The notes beneath the pieces are model-generated. The model was not told the DNA's origin. It ran no database searches and saw only the letters and a program-made list of their open reading frames with translations. Made by a program: the position numbers and the translations under genes. DNA of 39,955 nt from Galactobacter sp. (lineage in GTDB: Bacteria > Actinomycetota > Actinomycetes > Actinomycetales > Micrococcaceae). Every line of letters begins with the position of its first letter. Position 1 is the stretch's first letter. The DNA lies in assembly GCF_022712295.1 (NCBI RefSeq), contig NZ_JALAGT010000195.1, positions 1 to 39,955 of the forward strand. The letters are read 5' to 3'. Positions 7,950 to 15,362 of the stretch are shown piece by piece.

Positions 7950-8950
7950 GGATCGCACGCTGGAACCACGCTGACGGAATCGAGGAGGGCTTCGTCGTCG
8001 GCTCGGAAACGGGCGACGTCGTGGTCCCGTTCCCGGATGGCGCCACCGTCGCGGACGTGCTGGCGGCGGGGCTCGCCGCCGCGCGCGAGACGTACGCACG
8101 GGTCGTCGGGCATACCCCTGCGTCAGGGGCAACGCCCTTGTCCGACGTCGTGTTGTTGGCGCCGCTGGTGCCGGCCAGCATTCGCGACTTCGTCGCATTC
8201 GAGGAGCACGTCGAGGGCGTTTCCGCGTCCGTGGAAGGCGTCTCACACGTCTCGGACGAGTGGTATCAGGCGCCGACGTTCTACTTCACGAACCCGCACA
8301 CGGTCATCGCCACCGGGGACGTCCTGTACCCGCCGGAGACCAAGAAGCTGGATGTGGAGTTGGAACTGGCCGCGGTGATCGGTGGGGTCCCGGGTGCTGA
8401 CGGTGCGTTGGCGCCGACGGCGAACCTGACCCCCGAGGCCGCGCGTGAGCACGTGTTCGGGTACACCATCATGAATGACTGGTCGGCGCGAGACCTGCAG
8501 GGCCGGGAGATGAAGGTCAATCTGGGTCCGTCCAAGGGTAAGGACTTCGGCATGACGCTCGGCCCCTGGATCGTCACCGCGGACGAGGGCGACGCCCACC
8601 GCGACGCCGAGGGCTTCCTGCGGCTGCGCGCCGAGTTGTGGATCAACGAGGAACTCATCGGGGACGACCTGGTCTCCAACATGGGCTGGCCCTTCGAGGA
8701 ACTGGTGGCCTACGCGGCACGGAACTCGAAGCTGGTACCGGGCGACGTCCTGGGCTCCGGGACCGTGGGCCACGGCGGTTGCCTGGGTGAGCTGTGGGGC
8801 CGCGGCTCCACGCTGCCCGCGCTCACTGAGGGCGACCGCGTGGTGATGCACATCGATGCCGTGGGCGAGATCGGCAACACCGTGGGTGCATCGATGCCCG
8901 CGCCGCCGGTGCTCGCTGCCCGCAAGCGGCCGCGGGATCGGACCGTCTGA
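7946..8950 (+). CDS. Fumarylacetoacetate hydrolase (FAH) family protein 2
   Basis: This 334-residue protein is the second FAH-fold enzyme of the operon. It shows E138-x-E140 in LDVELELAAVIGG, D178 in IMNDWSARDLQ, and a C-terminal LGSGTVGHGG segment, which makes it more like true fumarylacetoacetate hydrolases than the first copy. It probably releases the final small acids, so the pathway may end without an aldolase; none is found nearby. Its start overlaps the previous stop by ATGA, and GGAAGGAG lies just upstream. A strong hairpin follows, marking the end of the operon. Confidence 0.85.
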   Translation: MRIARWNHADGIEEGFVVGSETGDVVVPFPDGATVADVLAAGLAAARETYARVVGHTPASGATPLSDVVLLAPLVPASIRDFVAFEEHVEGVSASVEGVSHVSDEWYQAPTFYFTNPHTVIATGDVLYPPETKKLDVELELAAVIGGVPGADGALAPTANLTPEAAREHVFGYTIMNDWSARDLQGREMKVNLGPSKGKDFGMTLGPWIVTADEGDAHRDAEGFLRLRAELWINEELIGDDLVSNMGWPFEELVAYAARNSKLVPGDVLGSGTVGHGGCLGELWGRGSTLPALTEGDRVVMHIDAVGEIGNTVGASMPAPPVLAARKRPRDRTV

Positions 8951-8986
8951 GTGTTTGCCCCGTGAATCGCGGTTGACCCCCGCGAC

Positions 8987-9024
8987 CGCGATCAGCCCCA
9001 GTCCTACGACTGGGGCTGATCGCG
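8987..9024. terminator. Bidirectional terminator at the operon end
   Basis: A perfect 17-bp stem (8987-9003 with 9008-9024) with a CTAC loop lies between the last gene of the catabolic operon and the convergent SDR remnant. It is a strong candidate for two-way termination. Confidence 0.85.
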
Positions 9025-9061
9025 TATCCGGTGGCACATCGTGGTCCCTGGGGTTTTTCCT

Positions 9062-9349
9062 TCAGCCGGGCAGGACCGCCGACCAGCCTCCGTCCACCCT
9101 GAGATTGGTACCGGTGATGTAGGCGGCGTCGTCGATGGGGCCGAAGCGCGTCGCCGCGGCGTTAGCGTAGAGGAGGTCCACCCGAGGGTGCCGCTCAGGG
9201 ACTTCGGTTGCCCATGTGGCCACAGCGTCGGCGTCGCCGAGATCCAGGCCCACCGCGTCGTCGGCCAGGCCGCCTGCGGCACCTTGTCCGGAGCCGATAC
9301 CGGTGATCACGGCGGTTTTGCCCGCTAGCCGACCCTCAACGGAACTCAT
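9062..9349 (-). pseudogene. Internally deleted short-chain dehydrogenase remnant
   Basis: The frame codes for only 95 residues, whereas SDR enzymes have about 250. It keeps recognisable pieces in the right order: KTAVITGIGSGQG (cofactor loop), a D-loop DLGDADAV, VDLLYANAAATRFGPID (NAG region), and the family C-terminus ITGTNLRVDGGW. The helix after the glycine loop and the whole Ser-Tyr-Lys catalytic region are missing, yet the frame is intact. It therefore cannot be a normal SDR. It starts two bases after the stop of the full SDR, so it is still cotranscribed. It is most likely a decaying gene with two in-frame deletions; a small functional protein is less likely. Confidence 0.75.
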
Positions 9350-9351
9350 GC

Positions 9352-10137
9352 TCAGCGCAGGGCGTCGGAGACGGACTTCGAGCCACCGTGGGAGGCCTGC
9401 CCGCCGTCCACCGGGATCTCCGCGCCGGTCACGAAGGACGCGGCGGGGGAGAGCAGGAACAGCACTACTGAGGCCACCTCGTCCGGGGAACCGGTGCGGC
9501 CCAGCGGCGTCTCCGCCACCGATGCGTCCCTGAAGGCCGGCGCTGCAGAGGCCGTCATGGCGGTCTCGATGAACCCGGGATGCACCGCGTTCACGCGGAT
9601 CCCCTGCGGCCCCAGCTCCAGCGCGGCGGCCCGCGTCAGCCCCCGCACGGCCCACTTCGAGGACGTGTATGCCACCGGATAGTGCCCCTGCAGCCCGGCC
9701 ACGGATCCCACGTTCACGATGCTCGCACCCGCCGACATATGGGGCGCGCACGCCTGGATCCCCAGCAGCGTGCCCTCCACATTCACGGCCGCGGCGGCGC
9801 GCAGGTCCTCCACCGAAGCCTGTAACAGGCGGGGGCGTCGCGTGATCCCGGCATTGTTGACGAGCCCGTCAACGCGTCCGTGCGCGGCCACCGCATGCCC
9901 GACGGCGCGGGCCCAGTCCTCCTCCCGACTCACGTCAGCGGCCACGTACGTGAGCGCTTCGGGGAAACGCTCAAGCAACTCGGCCAATCCGGCCGAGGGC
10001 TCGGGAGTCAGATCGAGGGCCGTGACAAGGGCACCGGAGGCCAGGGCCTGGGCCGTCTCGGCCAGGCCCTGGCCTCCGCCGGCGCCAGAGACCACGATGA
10101 CACGGCCGCTCAGGCCGGGGACGCTGTCGTCGGGCAT
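9352..10137 (-). CDS. Short-chain dehydrogenase/reductase
   Basis: A complete 261-residue classical SDR: cofactor motif GAGGGQG (about 18-24), NNAG at 94-97, and the catalytic triad S145, Y157, K161 (YTSSK). It ends with the usual VTGAEIPVDGGQ. Family members oxidise or reduce alcohols, ketones or dihydrodiols with NAD(P)(H). The start at 10137 is preceded by GAGGAGA; an upstream extension to 10215 would overlap the MFS stop and lacks a ribosome site. Between the MFS gene and the SDR remnant, it probably handles an intermediate of the same aromatic pathway. Confidence 0.88.
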   Translation of the reverse strand: MPDDSVPGLSGRVIVVSGAGGGQGLAETAQALASGALVTALDLTPEPSAGLAELLERFPEALTYVAADVSREEDWARAVGHAVAAHGRVDGLVNNAGITRRPRLLQASVEDLRAAAAVNVEGTLLGIQACAPHMSAGASIVNVGSVAGLQGHYPVAYTSSKWAVRGLTRAAALELGPQGIRVNAVHPGFIETAMTASAAPAFRDASVAETPLGRTGSPDEVASVVLFLLSPAASFVTGAEIPVDGGQASHGGSKSVSDALR

Positions 10138-10165
10138 GGGATTCTCCTCGAGTAGTGGGTACGGC

Positions 10166-10197
10166 GGAGCCCGCCGCCTCCACGGGGGGCGGGCTCC
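10166..10197 (-). terminator. Intercistronic hairpin between MFS and SDR genes
   Basis: A 10-bp perfect stem (10166-10175 with 10188-10197, loop 12) lies in the 74-base gap. It could partly terminate the MFS transcript or protect its 3' end. Confidence 0.45.
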
Positions 10198-10211
10198 TGG
10201 GGTGCCGTCGG

Positions 10212-11498
10212 TCAAGCCTTGACCTCAGGCACGGCGGCGGTGGGCGGCGTCATGCCGCCGAAGCCGGCGGTGCCTTCGGCGCCTTCGTTGGGGTTGTGCT
10301 CGGCGGGACCGGAGTCCTTGCGCAGCCACACAGCGGTGATGACGGCGACCACGATGGCGGCGATGCCGACCACGCCGACCGAGGCATGCAGATCACCGAT
10401 GGCACCGGAGATGCCGCCCATGATCAGAGCCGTGGCGAACTGTCCGAAGAAGAAGGAGAAGTTCCACAGGCCGGTGACGCGGCCACGCAATGCGAACTTC
10501 ACCTTGGCGACCACCCACGTCAGCATCGTAGGAAGCAGGAAGCCGGACGCGAAGCAGGCCACGATGGAGCCGATCATCAGGCCGGGCAGGCCGGGGAGGA
10601 CCCACAGCAGGATGAAGCCGACGCCCTGGAAAGCGAAGATCATGGGGACGCGGACGCCCAAGCGGATCTTGGCGATCGTGGGGAAGCTCAGGCCGCCCGC
10701 TGCGGTGGCAACCGCAGCGATGGCGGAGAACAGGCCGATCTTCGCTGTGTCGTTCGCGGCCACACCGTTCTCGACCACCAGGTAGCTCATCTCGATGATG
10801 AGGATGTAGAACGTGAACCCGCCGAAGAGGGTCACCAACAGCGGCGCAACGAGCGGGCCGAAGTGCAGCTTCTCCTTGGCCCCGGCTGTGACGTCGCGGT
10901 GCGACTGCGAGTCACGGCCGGGCTCCCAGAGCGCGAAGATCATCAGCACGGCGAGGACCGCACCGATGAAGTACACGAAGAACGGGGTGTGCCAGCTGTG
11001 GGCGCCGAGCGCACCACCGATGGCGATGAACACCACGGCGGAGAGGGAGGTGGCCACGGTCTGCAGGCCAAGGAAGCGGTCGCGGCGGCGGCCGTCGAAG
11101 TAGTCCACGATCAGGGTGGTCGAGACAGTGATGACGGCGGCCTCGGACAGTCCGACCACCACGCGGGAGGCCAGGATGACACCCAGCGACTCGGCCCAGG
11201 CGGGAACGGTTCCTGCCGCCGCGTAGATGAACAGGCAGATGATGCCGAGCCACTTACGACCGATGCGGTCCACGATCTGGCCGGCGAACGGCGAGCACAG
11301 GGCCACCAGCAGCGCCGGGATCACCACGATCATCTGGATCACTGCGTCGGGGGCGTCCGGGAACTGCGCGGACAACTGCGGCAGGATCGGGGTGATGATG
11401 GTTGCGGCGAGCACGGACATGCACGCCGCGAAGAGCAACAGGATGCCCTGGTAGGTGGTGCCCTGTTTGGGGGTGGGGTGCGCAGACGTCGTCGTCAT
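10212..11498 (-). CDS. MFS transporter, probably for the aromatic substrate
   Basis: This 428-residue protein has about 12 hydrophobic segments and the MFS loop 2-3 signature GQIVDRIGRKWLG. The central loop is charged (about residues 195-215), and the C-terminus is a soluble tail rich in Gly, Ala and Pro. The start at 11498 has GAGAGGG just upstream; an in-frame extension to 11636 has no ribosome site. It sits next to an SDR and opposite the ring-cleavage operon, so uptake of the aromatic acid is the likely role. Export of a drug or intermediate is not excluded. Confidence 0.85.
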   Translation of the reverse strand: MTTTSAHPTPKQGTTYQGILLLFAACMSVLAATIITPILPQLSAQFPDAPDAVIQMIVVIPALLVALCSPFAGQIVDRIGRKWLGIICLFIYAAAGTVPAWAESLGVILASRVVVGLSEAAVITVSTTLIVDYFDGRRRDRFLGLQTVATSLSAVVFIAIGGALGAHSWHTPFFVYFIGAVLAVLMIFALWEPGRDSQSHRDVTAGAKEKLHFGPLVAPLLVTLFGGFTFYILIIEMSYLVVENGVAANDTAKIGLFSAIAAVATAAGGLSFPTIAKIRLGVRVPMIFAFQGVGFILLWVLPGLPGLMIGSIVACFASGFLLPTMLTWVVAKVKFALRGRVTGLWNFSFFFGQFATALIMGGISGAIGDLHASVGVVGIAAIVVAVITAVWLRKDSGPAEHNPNEGAEGTAGFGGMTPPTAAVPEVKA

Positions 11499-11554
11499 GT
11501 GAGCCCTCTCGATCAATGGGGTGGGTGCGGTACGACTCCACTGATTCAACGCGG

Positions 11555-11599
11555 CGTGACGGGTATCACGGAAGACGAATCTGATGATGCGCGTATCAG
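11555..11599. promoter_or_regulatory. Candidate operator region upstream of the MFS gene
   Basis: Two short perfect inverted repeats lie 57-101 bases upstream of the MFS start: CGTGA-N6-TCACG (11555-11570) and CTGAT-N9-ATCAG (11581-11599). The second contains GAT and ATC half-sites in an arrangement similar to but not identical with the LysR box at 2233. They may be regulator sites; the evidence is only symmetry and position. Confidence 0.3.
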
Positions 11600-11652
11600 G
11601 TTGCGTGATGATGCGGGGCGCGGCATCCCAACGCAACGTCGGCTGGATTCTT

Positions 11653-11687
11653 AACGTCGGCGCAGACCGCCATTCTGCGCCGACGTT
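11653..11687 (-). terminator. Hairpin downstream of the aldo/keto reductase
   Basis: A perfect 14-bp stem (11653-11666 with 11674-11687, loop of 7) follows the stop of the reductase gene on the same strand. It probably separates that transcript from the MFS operon. Confidence 0.65.
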
Positions 11688-11742
11688 GGGAATCTCGCCG
11701 ACGTTGAGTTCGGGACGTTGGCCGGCCTCGGCTATAGCGAGC

Positions 11743-12684
11743 TCAGATCTGCGCAGGGACCACCCGGTGCGCGCTCGCCGCGTTCAGCGCTGCGATCTCC
11801 TCGGCGGTCAGCGTGAGGGACACGGACTCGAACAGCGATCCCAGTTGTTCCACCGTGCGCGCGGACGCCAGCGGCGCCGCGACGCCAGTGCGCGAGCGCA
11901 GCCAGGCCAGCGAGACCGCGGTGACGGACACGGAGTGGGCGGAAGCCACGTCGTCGAGCACGGACAACAACGCCACCGTGCGCTCATCCTCCAGGTAGGC
12001 GGCGGCACCGCCGGCCCTCTGCGAGGCCACCTCGACACCCGGGCGGTACTTGCCCGTCAAGAAGCCGGACGCCAGCGAGACGTACGGGATCTCCACGAGA
12101 CCGAGCTCGTTGATGACGGGCAGCGCTTCCTGCTCGGCCCCGCGCTCCACCAGGTTGTACTTGTCCTGCGACACGGTGAACGGCGTCAGCCCGTTGGCAC
12201 GCGCGATGGTGTCGGCGGAGCGCAGGCGCTCGCCACTGAAGGTGGAGGCGCCGAGTTCGCGCACCTTGCCCTCCGTGACCAGCTCGTGGAACGCGGCGAG
12301 CATTTCCTCTTGGGGCACCTCCGGGTCGTCGCGGTGGGCGTAGTAGAGGTCGATGTGGTCCGTCTGCAGTCGGCGCAGCGACTCCTCGACGGTGGTCTTG
12401 ATGTTGGCAGGGGAGAGTCCCTTGCGGTTGGGGTCCATGGCGACCTTGGTGGCCAGGGTGATGTCGTCGCGACGCCCACGCGAGGTGAGCCAGTTGCCGA
12501 TGATGGTCTCCGACTCGCCACCGGAATTGCCCGGGACCCAGAGTGAGTACGAGTCCGCGGTGTCGACGGCCTTGCCGCCCTGATCCACGAATGCGTCGAG
12601 GATGCGGAAGCTGGTGTCCTGGTCCGCGGTCCATCCGAAGACGTTGGTGCCGAGGACGAATCCGCCGAAATCGAGGTTGGTCAT
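11743..12684 (-). CDS. Aldo/keto reductase
   Basis: The 313-residue protein is an AKR with the catalytic tetrad in place: D41 and Y46 in DTADSY, K80 in LATKV and H117 in DLYYAHRDDP. It has the TIM-barrel strand LGTNVFGW at its N-terminus. It probably reduces aldehydes or ketones with NADPH; the substrate is unknown. The start at 12684 has GGAGGGG upstream. It is on the same strand as the MFS-SDR unit but is separated from it by about 240 bases and a hairpin, so it may be part of the aromatic island or an independent gene. Confidence 0.87.
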   Translation of the reverse strand: MTNLDFGGFVLGTNVFGWTADQDTSFRILDAFVDQGGKAVDTADSYSLWVPGNSGGESETIIGNWLTSRGRRDDITLATKVAMDPNRKGLSPANIKTTVEESLRRLQTDHIDLYYAHRDDPEVPQEEMLAAFHELVTEGKVRELGASTFSGERLRSADTIARANGLTPFTVSQDKYNLVERGAEQEALPVINELGLVEIPYVSLASGFLTGKYRPGVEVASQRAGGAAAYLEDERTVALLSVLDDVASAHSVSVTAVSLAWLRSRTGVAAPLASARTVEQLGSLFESVSLTLTAEEIAALNAASAHRVVPAQI

Positions 12685-12773
12685 GTGGCCCCTCCCTATG
12701 TTGTTCTGAGTCGAGAAGCTGATTGCTGCAATCTTCAACTACAACCGGCGCGATCCGGGGCTTTAGTCCCCGG

Positions 12774-13679
12774 TCAGGACGGCGGTACGAAGACCCAGGG
12801 CTCACGGGGGAGCGCACTCAAGTCGAATGCGCCCAAGGCTGCGTCGAGCGGCCCGGCCGGCAGGCCGAGGGAATCCAGCATGAGGTCACGCACGCGCTCT
12901 GGCCCGAACCCGACGTCGGCCAGCGAACGCAAGGTGACGGCGCCGTCCCGCTTGGCCAGTCGCTTGCCCTCAGCGTTCAGCACCAGCGGGACGTGCACGT
13001 ACGTGACCTCGTCACGCGCGGCCTCGCCGTAGAGCAGCCCGCGCAGGTACGCCTGCCGCGGGGTGGAGGAGGCGAGGTCGTCGCCGCGGACCACCTGGTC
13101 CACTTGCGCTGAGTGGTCGTCCACGACCACCGCCAGGTTGTAGGCGGGGGCTCCGTCGTTGCGCTGGATCACGACGTCATCCACCTCGCCGGTGAGTTCC
13201 CCGAGGAGTGCATCATGCCCGACGACGTGTGCCCCGGCTGCCGCTCGCAGGCGCCATGCCGCGGGGCGTTCCGCGCGCCTGCGGCGCTTCTCTTGCTCCG
13301 TCAGATTGCGACAAGTGCCTGGGTAGTGGCCGGGCGGGGTGTGGGGCGCGCGAGGCGCTTCGAGGATGTCGCGGCGGGTGCAGAAGCATTCGTAGAGCAG
13401 GCCCCTGGCCTTGAGCGTGGCGATCGCGTCCGCGTAGGCGTCCGAACGCTCGCTTTGGCGGGGGGAGACACGATCGAAGGTGACGCCGACGGCGGCGAGG
13501 TCCTCGATCTGGCGCTGTTCCGCGCCGGCCTTGGTGCGGGCGGTGTCCAGGTCCTCGACGCGGAGGATGAGGTCACGTCCGGTGCTGCGGGCCATGAGCC
13601 AGGCAAGGATCGCGGTGCGGAGGTTGCCGATGTGGAGGTCACCGGAGGGGCTGGGTGCGTAGCGGCCGGCGCCTGACAT
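12774..13679 (-). CDS. gluQRS: Glutamyl-Q tRNA(Asp) synthetase
   Basis: This 301-residue protein is a short GluRS-like enzyme lacking the anticodon-binding domain. The class I signatures are HIGN at residues 16-19 and the KMSKS variant KRLAKRDG near residue 237. It also has the zinc site typical of GluQ-RS, C98-x-C100 with Y119 and C123. The enzyme attaches glutamate to queuosine in the anticodon of tRNA(Asp). The start at 13679 has GGAGG upstream. It lies just downstream of the SRP RNA gene on the same strand. Confidence 0.88.
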   Translation of the reverse strand: MSGAGRYAPSPSGDLHIGNLRTAILAWLMARSTGRDLILRVEDLDTARTKAGAEQRQIEDLAAVGVTFDRVSPRQSERSDAYADAIATLKARGLLYECFCTRRDILEAPRAPHTPPGHYPGTCRNLTEQEKRRRRAERPAAWRLRAAAGAHVVGHDALLGELTGEVDDVVIQRNDGAPAYNLAVVVDDHSAQVDQVVRGDDLASSTPRQAYLRGLLYGEAARDEVTYVHVPLVLNAEGKRLAKRDGAVTLRSLADVGFGPERVRDLMLDSLGLPAGPLDAALGAFDLSALPREPWVFVPPS

Positions 13680-13735
13680 CCGCGCCTCCTCGGATGGGAA
13701 TCGGCCCGCCGGAAATGGGCCCAGGATACGTTGAA

Positions 13736-13823
13736 GGCCCCCCACGCACCTACCAGAGCCCGCCTACCCTTGCTACCTTCCGGTCCTGGGGGAGTTCGGC
13801 TGGATGGCACCACGTGGGGAGCC
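13736..13823 (-). ncRNA. ffs: Signal recognition particle RNA (4.5S type)
   Basis: On the minus strand the conserved SRP domain IV is present: GGACCGGAAGGTAGCAAGG with the GGAA tetraloop and asymmetric internal loop. The ends pair over about 11 bp (GGCTCCCCACG with the 3' GCGTGGGGGGCC), defining an RNA of about 88 nt. It binds Ffh and directs membrane proteins to the translocon. A TAGACT -10 box (complement of 13831-13836) lies seven bases before the predicted 5' end, supporting the boundary. Confidence 0.9.
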
Positions 13824-13830
13824 GCAGATC

Positions 13831-13836
13831 AGTCTA
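13831..13836 (-). promoter_or_regulatory. -10 box of the SRP RNA
   Basis: TAGACT on the minus strand matches TANNNT and is seven bases from the 5' end inferred from RNA pairing. The matching -35 region (about 13854-13859) is poor. Confidence 0.5.
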
Positions 13837-13961
13837 CCCGGTTGCGGCAGGTGTGCCGAATCGAGATGGAGCTGAGGTGTGGACAAGGGGTGACTGAGGG
13901 GTAAAAGGTGACGCTCGCCGCAATGGAGCCCCCCGATTGGTGCTGACTGGCGAACATGGGT

Positions 13962-13967
13962 TAGGCT
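13962..13967 (+). promoter_or_regulatory. Candidate promoter of tRNA-Ser
   Basis: TAGGCT at 13962-13967 fits a -10 box, with TTGGTG at 13937-13942 as a possible -35 (19-base spacer). It lies 31 bases before the mature tRNA. Confidence 0.4.
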
Positions 13968-13998
13968 GGGTTGGCCTGCTCATGAGCAGTGCATTCGA

Positions 13999-14083
13999 GG
14001 AGGATTCGCCTAGCGGCCTATGGCGCACGCCTGGAACGCGTGTTGGGTTCACGCCCTCGGGGGTTCAAATCCCCCATCCTCCG
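13999..14083 (+). tRNA. tRNA-Ser (anticodon GGA)
   Basis: The acceptor arms GGAGGAT (13999-14005) and ATCCTCC (14076-14082) pair perfectly, followed by discriminator G. The anticodon arm CACGC/GCGTG holds loop CTGGAAC with anticodon GGA. There is a long variable arm typical of tRNA-Ser and the T-arm GGGGGTTCAAATCCCCC. CCA is not encoded. Confidence 0.93.
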
Positions 14084-14091
14084 CGGAAAGT

Positions 14092-14129
14092 CGAAAGGCT
14101 CCGGATCCGTATCGATCCGGAGCCTTTCG
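14092..14129 (+). terminator. Terminator after tRNA-Ser
   Basis: A perfect 16-bp stem (14092-14107 with 14114-14129) with a six-base loop follows nine bases after the tRNA. It should end the tRNA transcript and insulate the next gene. Confidence 0.85.
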
Positions 14130-14174
14130 CGTATCCTGAAAGTTGTTGTCAGGGGTGGGTCGCATACTGATCTC

Positions 14175-15323
14175 ATGACACCAGACACCCTGATGAGCGC
14201 CGCTCACGAGACCCCGTCCTACGCCTCCCGTGTCCGGGGCAGCCTGCTCGGTGGGGCCATTGGAGACGCGCTCGGCGGGCCAGTGGAGTTCTGGGACACC
14301 ACCCGCATCCTGGGCGAATGCGGTGAGGGCGGGGTACGAGAGTACGTCGCGGAGCGGGCCGGCGGGCAGGATGTGTTTGGGCGGATCACCGATGACACAC
14401 AGATGACCCTCTTCACCATGGAAGGGCTGATCCGTGCCGGCGTCAGGATGGACCGCGGCATCGGTTTCACCATCGACGTGGTGGATCATGCCTACGACCG
14501 CTGGCTGGACACCCAGGAAATGTCCGGCCCTGATGGGAGTCGCGACGGCTGGCTGCAGGGACAACAATGGCTTTACTCCAGGCGGGCACCCGGGAACACC
14601 TGCCTGAGCGCGTTGCACTCGGCTCGGCGCGGTGAACGGCACATGCCGAAGTTCGGGCTTGAAGCCCAGAACGATTCCAAGGGGTGTGGCGGAGTCATGC
14701 GTAGTGCGCCGTTCGGATGGGTTCCAGCCGAGTGGGCGCCGTCCTTCGATTCGTCTTTCTTCTCCGCAGCCCAAGCCGCCGGGTATACGCACGGGCACCC
14801 CACCGGGAAGCTGGCCTCGGGTGCTCTCGCGGTGATCGTCGCTGCGCTGATGCAGGGGATGGAATTGCCTGCCGCGGTCGACGAGGCCTTGGCGGTGCTG
14901 CGTGAGAAGCCCGATTACCACGAAACCAGCGCGGCGCTGGAAGCGGCCATGGCCGCCGTCGGGCAGCCGGCCACGCCGGAGACCGTGGAATCACTTGGTG
15001 GTGGCTGGGTTGCGGAGGAGGCGCTGGCCATCGCTGTGTTCGCTGCTCTCTCGTGCCCCGAGCCGGAGCAGTTCCTGGATGCGCTGGCGCTTGCTGTGAC
15101 GCATTCGGGCGACAGCGATTCCACCGGCGCCATCTGCGGCAACATCCTTGGTGCCCTGCACGGTGAGAGCGCGATCCCTGCCGAACTGGCCTTCGAACTC
15201 GAGGGGCGCGGGACCATGCTGGAACTGGCCGACGACTTCGTCTACGAGTTCACGCAGCAGGACCGTCTGCATGGGTCGTACGGACCGGACACCAGGTGGC
15301 GGGACCGCTACCCGGGCTGGTAG
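14175..15323 (+). CDS. ADP-ribosylglycohydrolase family protein
   Basis: The 382-residue protein has the ARH / DraG family motifs: GAIGDALGGP (about 27-36), the magnesium motif ITDDTQMT (71-78) and the C-terminal acidic motif THSGDSDSTGAICGN. Family members remove ADP-ribose from proteins or small molecules using Mg2+. The target is unknown. An open frame runs back through the tRNA but cannot be real. ATG 14175 is preferred: CATACT at 14163-14168 could be a -10 box for a leaderless mRNA, and no ribosome site is visible. ATG 14193 is an alternative. Confidence 0.85.
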   Translation: MTPDTLMSAAHETPSYASRVRGSLLGGAIGDALGGPVEFWDTTRILGECGEGGVREYVAERAGGQDVFGRITDDTQMTLFTMEGLIRAGVRMDRGIGFTIDVVDHAYDRWLDTQEMSGPDGSRDGWLQGQQWLYSRRAPGNTCLSALHSARRGERHMPKFGLEAQNDSKGCGGVMRSAPFGWVPAEWAPSFDSSFFSAAQAAGYTHGHPTGKLASGALAVIVAALMQGMELPAAVDEALAVLREKPDYHETSAALEAAMAAVGQPATPETVESLGGGWVAEEALAIAVFAALSCPEPEQFLDALALAVTHSGDSDSTGAICGNILGALHGESAIPAELAFELEGRGTMLELADDFVYEFTQQDRLHGSYGPDTRWRDRYPGW

Positions 15324-15340
15324 GGGTCGCTACGCGACCC
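15324..15340. terminator. Short hairpin between convergent genes
   Basis: A perfect 7-bp stem GGGTCGC/GCGACCC with a TAC loop begins at the stop codon of the glycohydrolase gene and lies 23 bases from the KAS III stop. It is a modest bidirectional terminator candidate. Confidence 0.4.
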
Positions 15341-15362
15341 GATCCAGGCCGTCGGGCCAGAG

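Noticed and set aside
10155..11654. A 499-codon open frame on the plus strand over the MFS gene
   Set aside because: It is a mirror of GC-rich codons: rich in Gly, Asp, His and Gln, without hydrophobic cores or motifs, and it covers a clear transporter on the other strand.
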